DNA of 64,000 nucleotides from Posidonia oceanica (Eukaryota > Streptophyta > Magnoliopsida > Alismatales > Posidoniaceae), in assembly GCA_037176725.1 (NCBI GenBank), contig JAZBRS010000020.1, forward strand, positions 82,406,001-82,470,000. The letters run 5' to 3'. Below, piece by piece: positions 1 through 10,810 of this stretch. The notes below the pieces were generated by a model. That model saw only the letters and a program-made list of their open reading frames with translations. It did no database searches and had not been told where the DNA came from. Each line of letters begins with the position of its first letter. The stretch's first letter is position 1. A program made the translations under genes and the position numbers.

Positions 1-897
1 GGATGGTGCAGCAGGGGTAGGAACCACATACGCCGAGTGGGTCGCACCTAAGTGCTCCTCCGGATCCACCATCACGTCGCCTGGTGGAGCAACGGGATGG
101 CTGGCGTATCCGTGCGTGCGTGCAGTGTAGGTAGGAAAGTATGCTGGGTTCTGAACCTTATGCAAGGGAGATGGAAAGACAATATGTTGTGCGGTGCGAG
201 GTGCAGATTGTTGGAGCAACAGTTGCTGCACAGGCGCGATGCCGGGCAATGAACCAGTGGGATACTGTGCTCCAACCAGCCCAAAAGACTGACCACCAGG
301 AAAGGGAGTTGTATGTAGTGCATAGTGTTGTGCAAAAGCAGGAGACAGATGCCGCGCCCCCATCACTGGAGCAGTGTGTAGCTCGGGCTATGGTCTAGGC
401 GGGAGTGCGGTGTGTGCAACAGCAGGCCGCAGAGGAACCTCAGGGGCAACAGGAATACAAGAGGGTCGAACTGATAGAGCCATACCCTGCAGTGTGTGGG
501 CAAGGTCCACCAGGTGCCGATACCGCACTTCAGGGGACCCGTGAGTGAGAACACTGAATTGCAGAACAGGCCGGGAGGCGGATTCAAGAGATTGAGAATC
601 TAAAGCAAAGGTCGCCACAGTAGAAGGGATGTCGGGAGCGACATATCCCAAGGACGAAGGGGTCAGAGGCGCCTCTGAAGCGCGAAGGGCGGTCATCGAG
701 ACAGATTCGACGACCGGATCCGGAGTGGCTCAAGTTTGCCAAAGACCCGCAGCAGAAGGGAGTGCCCTAGACGCCTGAGAATGGAATCCTGGTGTCATAG
801 AGGGCACAGAGCGAACGGAAGTGAAATTCGGAGGGACCCAAGTGGTAAACCCCTCCGAATCAACGGTAAAGTGGAGCCCACCGACAGACTGGGCCAT
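1..897 (-). pseudogene. Tat/Ogre-like gag, N-terminal part (element A), cut by window edge
   Basis: Reading on the minus strand from the ATG at 895-897, this gives a proline-, serine- and valine-rich protein that starts MAQ, like the gag copies starting at 10810 and 63208 (the copy at 42822 starts MTQ). It shares IPSTVATFALDS (about 600-640) and LQGMALS (about 475-495) with the gag of element D, so it is the gag N-terminal region of the same Ty3-gypsy lineage. It is broken by TGA at 730-732, TAG at 388-390 and later frame changes. The Gln/Pro/Tyr-rich stretch near the window start matches D around 41.9-42.2 kb. The Retrotrans_gag core would lie left of base 1. The product would be the capsid-like structural protein; this copy cannot make it. 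Confidence 0.75.
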
Positions 898-2170
898 TGC
901 TGACTGAGTCTAAGTGAGCGGAAGCTGCAACGAGAGAGAAGGAAGTAAAGCCTAAGGAAAGCTACCGCCGGAAGCGACAAGTAGCTCAGAGGAAGGACGC
1001 TCAGAGTCCAGGCAGCGGATCCCGCACGTACCTGCAAAAGAGTAAAGATGTTAGAGGTTGTATGCAATAAAGAGTTATTAGGGGTGGCATGAATGGCACA
1101 CGTGCAAATGAATGTCCTAAAAATGCGCTCTTTCACCATGCAAGTCCTGAGTAGATGACCTACTAGGACGCACTCAAGGGTAGTGGGTTTAGACAGACTC
1201 CAGGTCAGAAAAAAGTAGGTCTCCTGTCTAACTCCTGGCCCAGAGCTCAGGTAATGACAGGGTGGTGCGTTGGTGGCCTCAACCCCGCCGAGGCGTGGGT
1301 AGTACCCTCTACTAACACCGACACGACCCCCGGACAAGGGGGGACAGACCGACTGACTTGTACCATGCCAAAAGCAGTGGAACAAGGAGTCGGGACTGTC
1401 CTTCGCAGACCGTGGGTGGACTCAGAAGAGAGAATGCATGCTTTCTAAGATGAATCAATCATGCAAAATGCTTTAGAGTCTTTTACTTGCGTTTTATTAA
1501 CCAGAAAGGGAGAAAATTGCAAGTTATTGGCTCTAGTTGTGCTTAGAAGTTATTGTTTAGCTTTATTGTAGCTTTTAGATTAAGCAAAAGGGAAAGCAAA
1601 CATGTTTCTACTATCCTAGGTATGGCATGTGCAAAAGGGAAGAAAATCAGTCAAATATGGCAAGCAAACAACATACAACATAGCAAAAGGCAAGTGCATG
1701 GCATGTGCGAGTGTTTGTGAGCATGATAGTGAAGAGAAAGCATCCATCATGTCAAAAGGCATATAAGCAGGGCATATGCGTGCGTAGTGACATAGCAAAT
1801 GTGTAAAAGAAAGCATTCATCATTCAAAAAGCATGCATCGTTGCCAAACAAGTATGTAGACAAGCATCGTGCAAGAAATGAGGCAATAATAAGCAAGTAA
1901 GATAAGGAAAGTAAAGACAGGTAAGCTGTAAAGCAAGTAAGAGCAGAAGCAAGGAAATAAGCAAGTAAACAAGCAACAGAGGCATAGCAAAGCAAAATAG
2001 AGCACAAACCAAGGCAAAGGAGGTGCAAAACCTAAGCGGAGTAGCCACGTGGCGACTCGCTAAGAGTTTGCACAGAAAAGCGAGCAAAACAGGCAAAGAA
2101 GGCACAAAAGGCAGACAAAGCTGCAAAACAGGCGAGCGAAAAAGCCAGGAACGAAAGCCGGAGTCTGCTA
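898..2170 (-). other. Untranslated leader between primer site and gag, element A
   Basis: No coding region is recognised here. The stretch corresponds by position, and by scattered matches such as the block around 1195-1400, to the leader of element D (42823-44028). Its left part has short A- and G-rich words and many repeats of GCAT and GCAAG, typical of the leaders in this family. Several short ORFs in it are not conserved between copies. Confidence 0.5.
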
Positions 2171-2188
2171 ACCCCAGCAGAGTCGCTA
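2171..2188 (-). promoter_or_regulatory. Primer-binding site of element A
   Basis: On the minus strand this reads TAGCGACTCTGCTGGGGT, one base from the canonical-looking TGGCGACTC(C/T)GCTGGGGA seen at 61894-61911 and 11884-11901. The family uses this site to prime minus-strand DNA synthesis, probably with a tRNA-Arg as reported for Tat/Ogre elements (established knowledge; the tRNA was not checked here). The first G has changed to A, and the LTR end beside it is also degraded. Confidence 0.7.
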
Positions 2189-2189
2189 C

Positions 2190-5146
2190 TCCCAATCAGA
2201 ATCAGGCTTACTATTAGCGGCTAGGACCGAGGAGGAGGGCTCAACTCGAAAACACTTAAAATAGAGGAGAAAAGATAAGAAAAGGGGAAGATAAGACAAT
2301 TCAAAGTCGCCACCGTGTCTATTATCGGGAGACAAGGAAAACCAGGGGAAATGCGTGAATTAACACGCAAAACCAAGCAAGAAATGCAAAGCAAAGCAAT
2401 GCAAAGGAAAACAAATGCAAATGAATGCAAATGATGTGACTCATGCCTAGGATAAGGGCAATATGGTCATTGTGGGCCAAAAGACTGGGCAAGGACTCCT
2501 GTTACGTGCGGGGAAGGTGTTAGGCACCCCCGACACGCCCGAGAATCAGTCTTTCTAGGCTTACGCTCGCATACGTAGGGAAATGCAGACTTTGAGTGCG
2601 TAAGTGCCAATGAATGCCTGAATGAATGCTCATAGGTGTGCTCTAAGTGGTGGGATGCAATGCAGGAAAGTAAACGTGCAGTCTAAGTGCTCAGCAACGC
2701 TGTCTGTGTTCCGAACCAGGCGAAAACTGGCTCGTGAGAACTCCAGGCAGTAAGCATCACTGCCCTATATGCAAATGCAAGCGAAAAAGCAAAACGACGG
2801 TAAAAACCAAGCAATGCAGGCGACATGCAAAGGAAACGGCATAAGACACGCGAAACAGTGCGAGAAGCGGAAGCGGCACGCAAAACGGTGCAAGAAAACA
2901 AGACCGGCACGCAAAACAGTGCGAGAAGGCAAGGCGGCACGCAAAACGGTGCCAAAGACAGAGCGGGCACGCGAAACGATGCCAAAAGCAAAGTGGGCAC
3001 GCAAAACGGTGCCAAAGACAGAGCGGGCACGCGAAACGGTGCCAAAGACAGAGCGGGCACGCGAAACGGTACCAAAAGCAAAGCGGGCACGCAAAACGGT
3101 GCCAAAGACAGAGCAAGTACGAGAAATGGTGCCAAAAGCAAAGCGGGCACGCAGAACGGTGCCAAAGGCAAAACGGACACACAAAACGGTGCCAAAGACA
3201 GAGCGGGCACGCGAAACGGTGCCAAAAGCAAAGCGGGCACGCAGAACGGTGCCAAAGGCAAAGCGGGCACACGAAACGGTGCCAAAGGCAGAGCGGGCAC
3301 GCGAAATGGTGCCAAAAACAAAACGGGCACACGAAACGGTGACAAAAGCAAAGCGGACACGCAAAACGGTGCCAAAGAAAGAGCGGGCACGCGAAACGGT
3401 GCCAAAAGCAAAGCGGGCACTCAAAACGATGCCAAAGACAGAGCGGGCACGCGAAACGGTGCCAAAAACAAAACGGGCACGCGAAACGGTGCCAGAGACA
3501 AAGCAGGCACGCGAAAAGGTGCCAAAAGCAAAGCGGGCATGCAAAACGATGCCAAAAGCAGAGCGGGTACGCAAAACGGTGCCAAAAGCAAAGTGGGCAC
3601 GCGAAACGGTGCCAAAAGCAAAGCAGGCACGCAAAACGGTGCCAAAAACAAAACGGGCACGCGAAACGGTGCCAAAGACAGAGTGGGCACGCGAAACGGT
3701 GTCAAAAGCAAAGCGGGCACGCAAAACGGTGCCAAAGAAAGAGCAGGCACGCGAAACGGTGCCAAAGACAGAGCGGGCACGCGAAACAATGCCAAAAGCA
3801 AAGCGGGCATGCAAAATAGTGCCAAAGACAGACCGGGCACGCGAAATGGTGCCAAAAACAAAACAGGCACGCGAAACGGTGCCAGAGACGAAGCGGGCAT
3901 GCGAAACGGTGCCAAAAGCAAAGCGGGCATGCAAAACGGTGCCAAAGACAGAGCGGGCACGCGAAATGGTGCCAAAGACAGAGCGGGCACGCAAAACGGT
4001 GCCAAGGAAGAGGCGGGCACGCAAAATGGTGCCAAAAACGGCGAAATAAAACATCGACAAAGCCATGCAGATGCAAATGCAAAGAGGGAAGACAAGAGTA
4101 GCGAAAGGAGAAGCAAGCAGTGCGTGTGTGAGAACAGACACTGTTTAAGGGCCACGCAGAGTAGGTGTGAAGACCTACAATGGGGAAGATAAGCAAGTGG
4201 AAGGATCACCACCATTCTGTAACTGTTTCCCACTAAACCGTCCTACGATATTTCTCGCACGCTGCCCAAAGCTCGCAGTGCGATCAGATCGTGGGAAAGG
4301 GGGAAGAAAGTTGCAATTAGTGGTGAATCCAGGGAAAACACAACACAAAGCACTTGGGAATACGCGAAAAAGGGGACCAGAGCTGATAGACAAGAAGAGG
4401 AAGTCCTATTCTACATGTTCGAGGAAACAGAAAGCGAAAACGATGCATGCAATGCAAATGGTGTGCAAATGAATGTTATGCAGGGGTTCAGGAGGACTTA
4501 CCTGGGAAATCTGAAGCCTGATCTGAGATCTGCTTGGTCCATGCTGTAGAGCGCTTCGCCGGGGTCGTCCAAGTAGCTTGGTTGAGAAGATCCAACGGCC
4601 GGATCGGAAGATATCCCAGCTTCAAGGAGCTAGAGGAGGAGGAGGAGAATCCAGAGGAAGGTTCCTTCACCCGCTGCGCACGCTGGAGAGGGCCACCCAC
4701 CTAGGTGGCTTTCGGCCGGCCGGAGGGAGGTGGAGACGGCGTAGAGAAGCAGCTGCTGCTGCTGGGGTGGCTCGGGGACGTCGCCGGAGGTCCAAGGAGG
4801 ATGACAGAGCTTCCAGAAGCGCGTTCTACAGCCTGGAGCAAGATCTGGTCCAGACGACCCCTTGCTGTGAAGGCTGAGGTGGGTACGGCGATGTGCGGCG
4901 TTCCAGGCCGAGCCAAGGGCATGAGCGGCTAGGTGGTTGTCTGGGGAGCGCGTGGGAAGAAGCGGAAGTGGATTCCACTGAGTGTGGAGAGAGTTATGGA
5001 GGTTTGAAGTTTTCGGGCAAAAATGGAACCCAAGTGTTTGTAGTGGAATGTGGGGAGTGTGGGAGGTTTCTGGATGCGATTTTGGGTTTTTCCCTAGCCG
5101 CCAGAGAGCCCTGCCAATTCAGCCTTGTCGAAATGGGGTGTCAACA
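2190..5146 (-). mobile_element. Tat/Ogre-like LTR carrying a minisatellite (5' LTR of element A)
   Basis: About 2.96 kb. The right edge reads TGTTGAC on the minus strand (TGTCAACA-type end at 5146) and is followed by a polypurine tract; the left edge abuts a primer-binding site. It carries the blocks shared by all Tat-like LTRs in this window: GTTAGGCACCCC...TCTTTCTAGG (about 2490-2570) and the GCTCAGCAACGCTG...CAGTAAGCATCACTG block (2688-2763). Because a primer site lies on one side and a polypurine tract on the other, it can be read as the 5' LTR of the element to the left and the 3' LTR of one to the right. The terminal CTACA at the left edge is lost. Confidence 0.75.
2866..4035. repeat. 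30-bp minisatellite inside the LTR, about 39 copies
   Basis: The unit is close to GGCACGCGAAACGGTGCC followed by AAAGACAGAGCG or AAAAGCAAAGCG, 30 bp long and repeated head to tail about 39 times. Each unit has a GGCAC...GTGCC inverted repeat (5-bp arms, 8-base loop). Two unit variants alternate irregularly. The length is a multiple of three and stops are absent, so several frames are open for over 400 codons; this is a property of the repeat and not evidence of a gene. The array lies within the LTR of element A. Confidence 0.95.
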
Positions 5147-5345
5147 GATGCCCCTCCCTGAGCGAGGTCAAGGGGACCGAGACCGCTGCTCAGGGTTGAG
5201 AAGACGCCCCATTTGACCGCAGAGCCAACAGATTTGCTATTGGCGTGAGTCACTCATTCGGTGGATGCACCGGAATTTATGACTCGTCGCCGAATGCAGA
5301 TGAATGTAGATGTAATGCTTCTGCAATAATCTTTAGAGCATCTAC
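5147..5345 (-). mobile_element. Polypurine tract and 3' internal end of a Tat-like element (B)
   Basis: Just outside the LTR the minus strand reads CTCAGGGAGGGGCATC (5147-5162), the same polypurine tract as at 27527-27542 in element D. The following 150-200 bases are clearly alignable to 27543-27670 of D, including a shared CTATTGGCGTGAGTCAC...GGATGCACCGG word. After about 5345 the similarity stops. The stretch is therefore the 3' terminal internal part of a second element that shares the LTR at 2190-5146. Confidence 0.7.
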
Positions 5346-6436
5346 GGATGACTCACAAGACTGGACTCTGATTTTCCATCTCTCAGCTGAGGCCCAGACT
5401 AATTCCCTCCACCTAGTTCTCAAGTAGTATTGATTAAGGGATCGCTTTATCCCTTATACAAGTATAACTTAGTCAATCCCCCTAGGAACTGAGAAAGGTT
5501 CACCTGTGATTACTAACATCTTTTGTTAAGTATGCAGGTATAAAGCTTACAACACAAAGAATGAGCTTACGCCTAAGGGACTCATATAGTGTGCAAAGGC
5601 ACACCCACTTTGACTAAAAGGCAAACCCCGATTTGGCAAAGGAAGGGTTCACTCCCTCACCCGGTTCTTTAATCATAGAACTCATTTATTTGCCAAATCG
5701 AGCTGTGGGACAACAGTCCTTTCCTAAGAGTACTGGTCACACTCGAAGACGGAAAACACTTGACCACAACAAATTGCATTCATTAATCTTGCATATGTCC
5801 ATATGGTTTGGGAACAACCGTACCCCGCCGACCTAACCTAGCATATGGACCATTCATTGCATCGTATGTTGCATTTGCATTTGTTTGCTTGCTTGAATCT
5901 TGCATCTATGCATTTTCTCATATCATTGGAAGTGGAGCACAGACGGAGCCAAATGACCTCCAAGAGTGTTAGAAACCCTTAGGACATGTGATTCTCCTAG
6001 AGCCAACCTAGTTCCTATCAATCCTTCTATCAATTCCAATCCGAGTAAAATCTCAAACATGACGCCACAAGAGCACTCCTTTTCGGTCGTGTAAGGGTCA
6101 CGCCCCATGATTTTCTCCTTAGCTTCTGCCCCGTTGAAGTATATCTCTACATGGTTGACAGGTCTCGACATCGACTACGACACATAATTCCGAAACCGAC
6201 TTGACCCCTCCATGCCTGAGTCTTCAATATGACAGCAATTAATCGAACCACCCGGCCGTTCGGCAATTTCCCGACACCGAGTCAGTTCACCCCTTCCTCC
6301 TTTTTTATTATCTTCCTTCATCCCTTGTGGCGAATTGTTTGAGGTGGAGCTCCCCTTTTCAGGAAATGCTCAATGGGACATTTGTTCTTACCTTTGACCT
6401 GATCTTGTTCCAAGATCAACTCCAAAGAGGGGCATC
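5346..6436 (+). mobile_element. 3' internal remnant and polypurine tract of plus-strand element G
   Basis: No coding domain is recognised. The right end, AAAGAGGGGCATC at 6424-6436, is a polypurine tract directly before an LTR that starts TGTAG, so this is the last part of the internal region of a plus-strand LTR element. A perfect 12-bp inverted repeat CGATTTGGCAAA / TTTGCCAAATCG lies at 5629-5640 and 5689-5700. The left edge at about 5346 is only where similarity to element D ends, and may be a deletion or insertion junction. Confidence 0.5.
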
Positions 6437-6799
6437 TGTAGATATCCCATTTTCGCATTTCCCAGAGTTCATAGAGGATAGGAACTTCTAAGGCACCCAG
6501 ATCACACAACTAAGGCTTAATAGCATATTTTCCAGAGTTTTCATGATCTGCTTAAAAACATTGCTTGATCCTACTTGACTTAAGGTTGTTGGCTATGGCA
6601 GAGCTGACGCACTCAGACTCGTGGCAAGTCCGAGTACCTTGAGCACACTTTATCCCACTCAAATCTGTGGCAGATTTGAGTCAAAGAAAATGTTTTTATG
6701 ATTTCATGAGATATCTGAAGTTTCCTGGCCTTTTATCTTGTTTTCTCTGGGCAAAACCTAAAAGCTAGGGCTAGAAATGATCTGAGCTTGCTAGTTGTC

Positions 6800-7230
6800 A
6801 GCTAGGGAGGTGACTACGTTAGGCGCCACTCTAGGCAGCGACTAAGTTAAGCACCACTCTAGGCGGCAACTAACTGTCGTGGGCTCCGTTAACTGTCTCC
6901 TGCAGTTGTTTTTGACGGTTGTGTCCCACAACCCCACCAACCACTAAGCGTCAACCTAACCGGCGACTAACGGTCGTGGAACTGCAACGGTTATTTCCCA
7001 CAACCCCTCAATTACAAGGCGCCAACCTAACCGGCAACTAATGATTGTGGTTCCCGTCAATCGAATTTCTACGATTTTCTCCATGTCAACTTGGGCGGTT
7101 GCTAGTATTAGGCGCCTACCCATGCGACAATTGGCCATAATTGCCACTTCTCTTTTGGAAATTTCTATGGTTTTCTCCACGTTTGCTTGGACGGTTGCTG
7201 GTCTTAGTTGCCAACCCATGCAGTGACTGG
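6800..7230 (+). repeat. Repeated U3 motifs upstream of the TATA box in LTR G
   Basis: Degenerate repeats centred on GGCGACTAACGGTCGTGG and its partner CCCACAACCCC recur about every 60-120 bases. The same kind of repetition is present in the other LTR of this family (about 33600-34080). Placement just upstream of TATAAATA suggests an enhancer-like array, but that function is inferred. Confidence 0.55.
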
Positions 7231-7290
7231 CCATAACTGCCACTTTTTCTAGAAATTTCTATGTGTTAACCACCCACACCCCTTGGAGTC

Positions 7291-7298
7291 TATAAATA
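7291..7298 (+). promoter_or_regulatory. TATA box of LTR G
   Basis: TATAAATA preceded by CCACACCCCTTGGAGTC. The other LTR of the family keeps TATAAATA with the same CCCCACACCCCTAGAG context at 34138-34145, so the site is conserved between copies. Confidence 0.7.
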
Positions 7299-7954
7299 TA
7301 CCCTGTGGGTCAATGTTTGAACCCCCGGTCAGTTGTGAGGAAAACCTATCTTAGAGAAATTTCTTTAGATTTTTAGGGTTTTGAGCTTCCACCTTCAAAT
7401 AGCTAGAGTTTCCAATCCAGAAACCCTAGTCTCCACCTTCAAAAGAGAAACCTAGATCCCAGAGATCACTACATCTCAATTATAATCCCAGAGATCTCGA
7501 GCCTAGCCGGAGCTCCGACCGTGCCTCCACTTCTACTCTACTTCATACAATATGAGGGTGAAGGGAGTATCTTCTTCCAATCTTTTTCGTTACGTTTCAT
7601 ATTACATTCCTTAAAATAGGACTCATAGCATATGCATGCGGGGAACAACCCTCGGTTAGTATTAGATCTATTTGTTTCTAGTATTCTCTGTTCATCTTTG
7701 TTATCATTTACTACACACCAACTTATCTAGATCTCTTGTTTTTGTTTATTTGTTTTGAAGGAAAGGAAACATTTACGTAACACGAGGGAGCCGCTAGACG
7801 ACATCTAGCCGTCGATCTAGTGGTCCGAGGACCTACATCTTCATAATCTCCCTCAAGGTGTCTTGTCTACCCAAAGGCGAGTGGCGATCACAACAAAAGT
7901 TGACGACGTACGTAGAGGCGCAATCATCTTCTTAAACACCCCCCAAATTCCACA

Positions 7955-8956
7955 CTTCAATTTCCTCAATTGATTCTTGGATTATTGGGTATTACCAAAT
8001 GTTGTATTGGTTTTATGGAGATTTTGGTATTATAAATAATTTGCAAATTATCTTTGAGAAATAATGAATGTTTTCAAAATGGTTTCCAAAAGAATTTGGA
8101 AAAGAAATGCATGGTTTGCAAAGGTTTGAAAAGGATTTCCGTGGTTTTTAAGGACCAAGAGACCAAAGCTTCTGGCCGGCGGACTAGGGATGATTGATAC
8201 CCCTAGATGGTCAAGAGTCAGTTGCCTAGGGTGAGATCTATGGTACAGTTGGGCCCAGTGAAAAAGATGGATTACCCTCTGTACCGGTGCTGGGGTTAGA
8301 GTCTCCAGACGTTCAGGCACCAAAGGGGCGTTGGAAGGACGTAACCCCATGTACTGAGAAATATGAGAAATTGAGGGCTAAGTTCCCAGAGTGGTGTCAT
8401 CTCTCACACGGGGTAGTGCATCGCGGCAGTGCAGTTGAAAGAAGCCAGAGTTTTCAACAACCACTTGTGGCCAGGTCGGTCACCTGTGGCCAGGGTGGCA
8501 CGACGGGTTTTGTTCGCTATGTGTGTGGTTTTTCTGAGATGGTTTTAGATGAGAATCTGAATGCATAAAATGTTTTATAAAGAGCATGTGATTTCAGAAG
8601 AAATTGATTATGTTGTTGGAAATGGCATGGTTTTGCAAGTGGATTTCCTCAATTTTGGTTTTTAACCATCGTGAATCTTAAGTTTTGAAATTGTTTTTCG
8701 TGGTTTTTGGTGGACATGTACTGGGTGACTTTGACGTCACTCACTTGTTTTTTTTATGTTTTGTTTTCAGGTGCAGATTAGAGTGTAGTCCAGTTCTGAT
8801 GCCTAGTTAGGAGCCACATAGCCGCCCACTGAGATTCTGGATAGCATAGTTTGTATAATTTATTTTCAATGTTATTTAGAGCTTAAATTTTCTTTTAATT
8901 ATTTAATTGTAATTCTAGGTAGTACTGATACTTATGTGACGCATTGGGGCGTTACA
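7955..8956 (+). mobile_element. Partial Tekay-like (chromovirus) LTR, 3' portion
   Basis: Ends GGGGCGTTACA at 8956, the typical end of Tekay/Del-type LTRs that begin TGTAAC. The stretch around 8640-8800 aligns in reverse complement with about 48060-48150, inside the minus-strand Tekay LTR farther right (for example CGTGGTTTTTGGTGG...GGTGACTTTGACGTCACTCAC against its counterpart). It lacks a TGTAAC start, its left side being replaced by LTR G. No coding content. Confidence 0.6.
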
Positions 8957-10810
8957 TTTTCCTTGCGGTGGGGCCGTCTTTGCCCTAGTTACTGTCCTTA
9001 CCGAGCTTGTGCGACGTGATGCATTGGCTCGATGGTGGTGGTGATCTGTGTAGTGTGTGGAGAGCTAGGTGCACATGCAAACTGAGTAAGGCTAGTTGGC
9101 TCACTGCATTGACAGGCTCTACGGGAGAATCAATATATGCGATGGCTGGGTTCTTGGAGTAGCTGGTGCTGGAGCCATTGCTGCTGTTGTTGTTGCCACT
9201 ACTGTTGTTGCTGGAGGCGGTGGCCTGCTTTGCGAATGCAGTGAGTGCAAGGAAATTCTCACTTCGCAATGAGCTTTCCACACAAGCGCCGGCCCGGATC
9301 AACGATGTAAAGCTAGTGACAGGTTGTATGTTGAGCAGAGCCCTAGTCGTTGGCTGCTGATGATCTCGATAAACTCCTCGTCTGAGGGCATATCCTTGAC
9401 CTAGGAGGCTAGGGTGCGCCAGCAGCCGACATACTCCCCGAATGGTTCATGGGGCTTCTGACGAGTTGCGACAAGATCCTCGCACTTAGGGATGAAGTCG
9501 AGGTTAAAAGAGTATTGCTCCAGGAATGCCTGGCTAAGGTCATCCCAAGTCTTGATGGTGGCCATGTCGAGAGAGGTGAATCATTTGAGAGCAGGCCCCG
9601 TCAGACTTTTCTGGAACAAGCGGATCAACAACCTTTCGTCAGCCTGAAGCTGAACAATGCCACTGCAGTAAGCCTTCAGACGGGAGATTAGGCAGTCTCT
9701 ACTGTTGTATTTTTCGAATTCCAAGACGTGGAAATTCACAGGGAGTATAGCCTCTGGGAAGTAGCAGAGGTCCTGGAATTGGTAGGACTGGCGGTCCCCG
9801 CCTTGCACTAGACAGTGCTCTCTCCAAATCACTGTCGACCTTGGCAAGGAGGGAGTCTGGGGTCGCTGTTGACGAAACTGGTGCGGCTGAGGCAGGTGCC
9901 GTATACGTTGTATGGGTCACATGTAGGTACTCCTCCGGATCCACCATCACGTCACCTAGTGTCGAGGCGTAAGGGCCAACGTACCCGTGTAGAGGTGATG
10001 AGTGTAGTGGCATGCATATTGGGATCTGAATCTGCTGATACATAGGGGATGGATAAATAGCATGCTGTGTTGTGTATGATGCAGTGTGTGGGAGCAGTAG
10101 TTGTTGCATCGGCACGGTCCCGGGCAACAGACTCGAGGAGTGCTGTGCTCTTGCCAATCTAGGGGACTGGCTACTAGGTGATGGAGTTGCATGTTGTGCA
10201 TAGTGTTGTGTAAGTGCAGGAGGCAGAAATGGTGCCCCTATCATCGAAACTGTGAGGAGCTGGGGCGATGGTAAGGACAGAAGTACAGTGAGGTGAGCCT
10301 GCAAAGCTAAGGTGGGTTGTACTGGAACCTCAAGGATCACAACATGAGGGAGCGAAGAAGGACCAAGGGAAAGGGCCATGCCTCGCAACTTCTACGCCAT
10401 AGCCATCAGATGCTGTGCTTGCATGGCAGGGGACTCGTCGACAAACGAGCCGAAATGCAAAGGGACGGCTGCCAAAATGGGACGAAAGTAGAAGAGCCGA
10501 AAAGGAGAGAGCCTATAGCAGAAAGAGTCGCAGCCAACTGAATTCCTGAAACAAGAAGGCCTAGGGAAGGGATGACAGGCAGGACTTCTGGAGCTTGAGT
10601 GGTAGTCACCGCGACAGATTCAGTGACGGGCTCCAGACTGACTAAGGTCCACCGTCGTCCTGGAGTAAGCAGAGGATCGTCATGCACCCTGAAGCGGAAT
10701 GCATGGATGGAAGGGGAAGCAGAAGAAGTCAAAGCGAGAGAAGGAGAGACCGAAACCGGGATCTCCTCCAAAGTAACAGTGGGAAGAGGCTTGCTGGCAT
10801 GCTGGGCCAT
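8957..10810 (-). pseudogene. Tat/Ogre-like gag (element C), disrupted
   Basis: Read on the minus strand from ATG at 10808-10810 (MAQHASKPLP). The order is: a Pro/Ser/Val-rich N-terminal part, a Gln/Tyr/Pro-rich middle with DPEEYLHVT (about 9935) matching DPEEHLGAT in element D, then the gag core with ERLLIRLFQKSLTGPALK (about 9580-9635) and, near 9300, VESSLRSENF followed by an Asn/Ser-rich tail. These match D's gag step by step. The core is interrupted by stops and frame changes. Gag would form the virus-like particle. Everything downstream (protease, pol) is missing because Tekay-like and G elements abut at 8956. Confidence 0.8.

Larger units (their letters stand above)
6437..7954 (+). mobile_element. 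LTR of family G (3' LTR)
   Basis: About 1518 bp, starting TGTAGATATCCC and ending TTCCACA. A clearly related copy, starting TATAGATATCC, stands alone at 33250-34774. The polypurine tract before it marks it as the 3' LTR of a plus-strand element. A TATA box (TATAAATA, 7291-7298) follows a run of repeated U3 motifs. The five bases on either side (GCATC, CTTCA) do not match, as expected when the other LTR is missing. Downstream of the TATA box, CTAGCCGGAGCTCCGACCGT (7503-7522) is shared exactly with the other copy. Confidence 0.8.

Noticed and set aside
2866..4035. CRISPR-like regular repeat array
   Set aside because: There are no unique spacers, the repeat is contiguous head to tail, and the setting is a plant LTR.
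2769..4192. Three overlapping ORFs over 400 codons on both strands in the 2.8-4.2 kb region
   Set aside because: They are translations of the 30-bp minisatellite, whose unit is a multiple of three without stops; open frames on both strands and in several phases show that no frame is selected.
4560..5216. ORFs in the GC-rich outer part of LTR A
   Set aside because: Equivalent parts of LTRs C and D have different, unrelated ORFs; no domain recognised.
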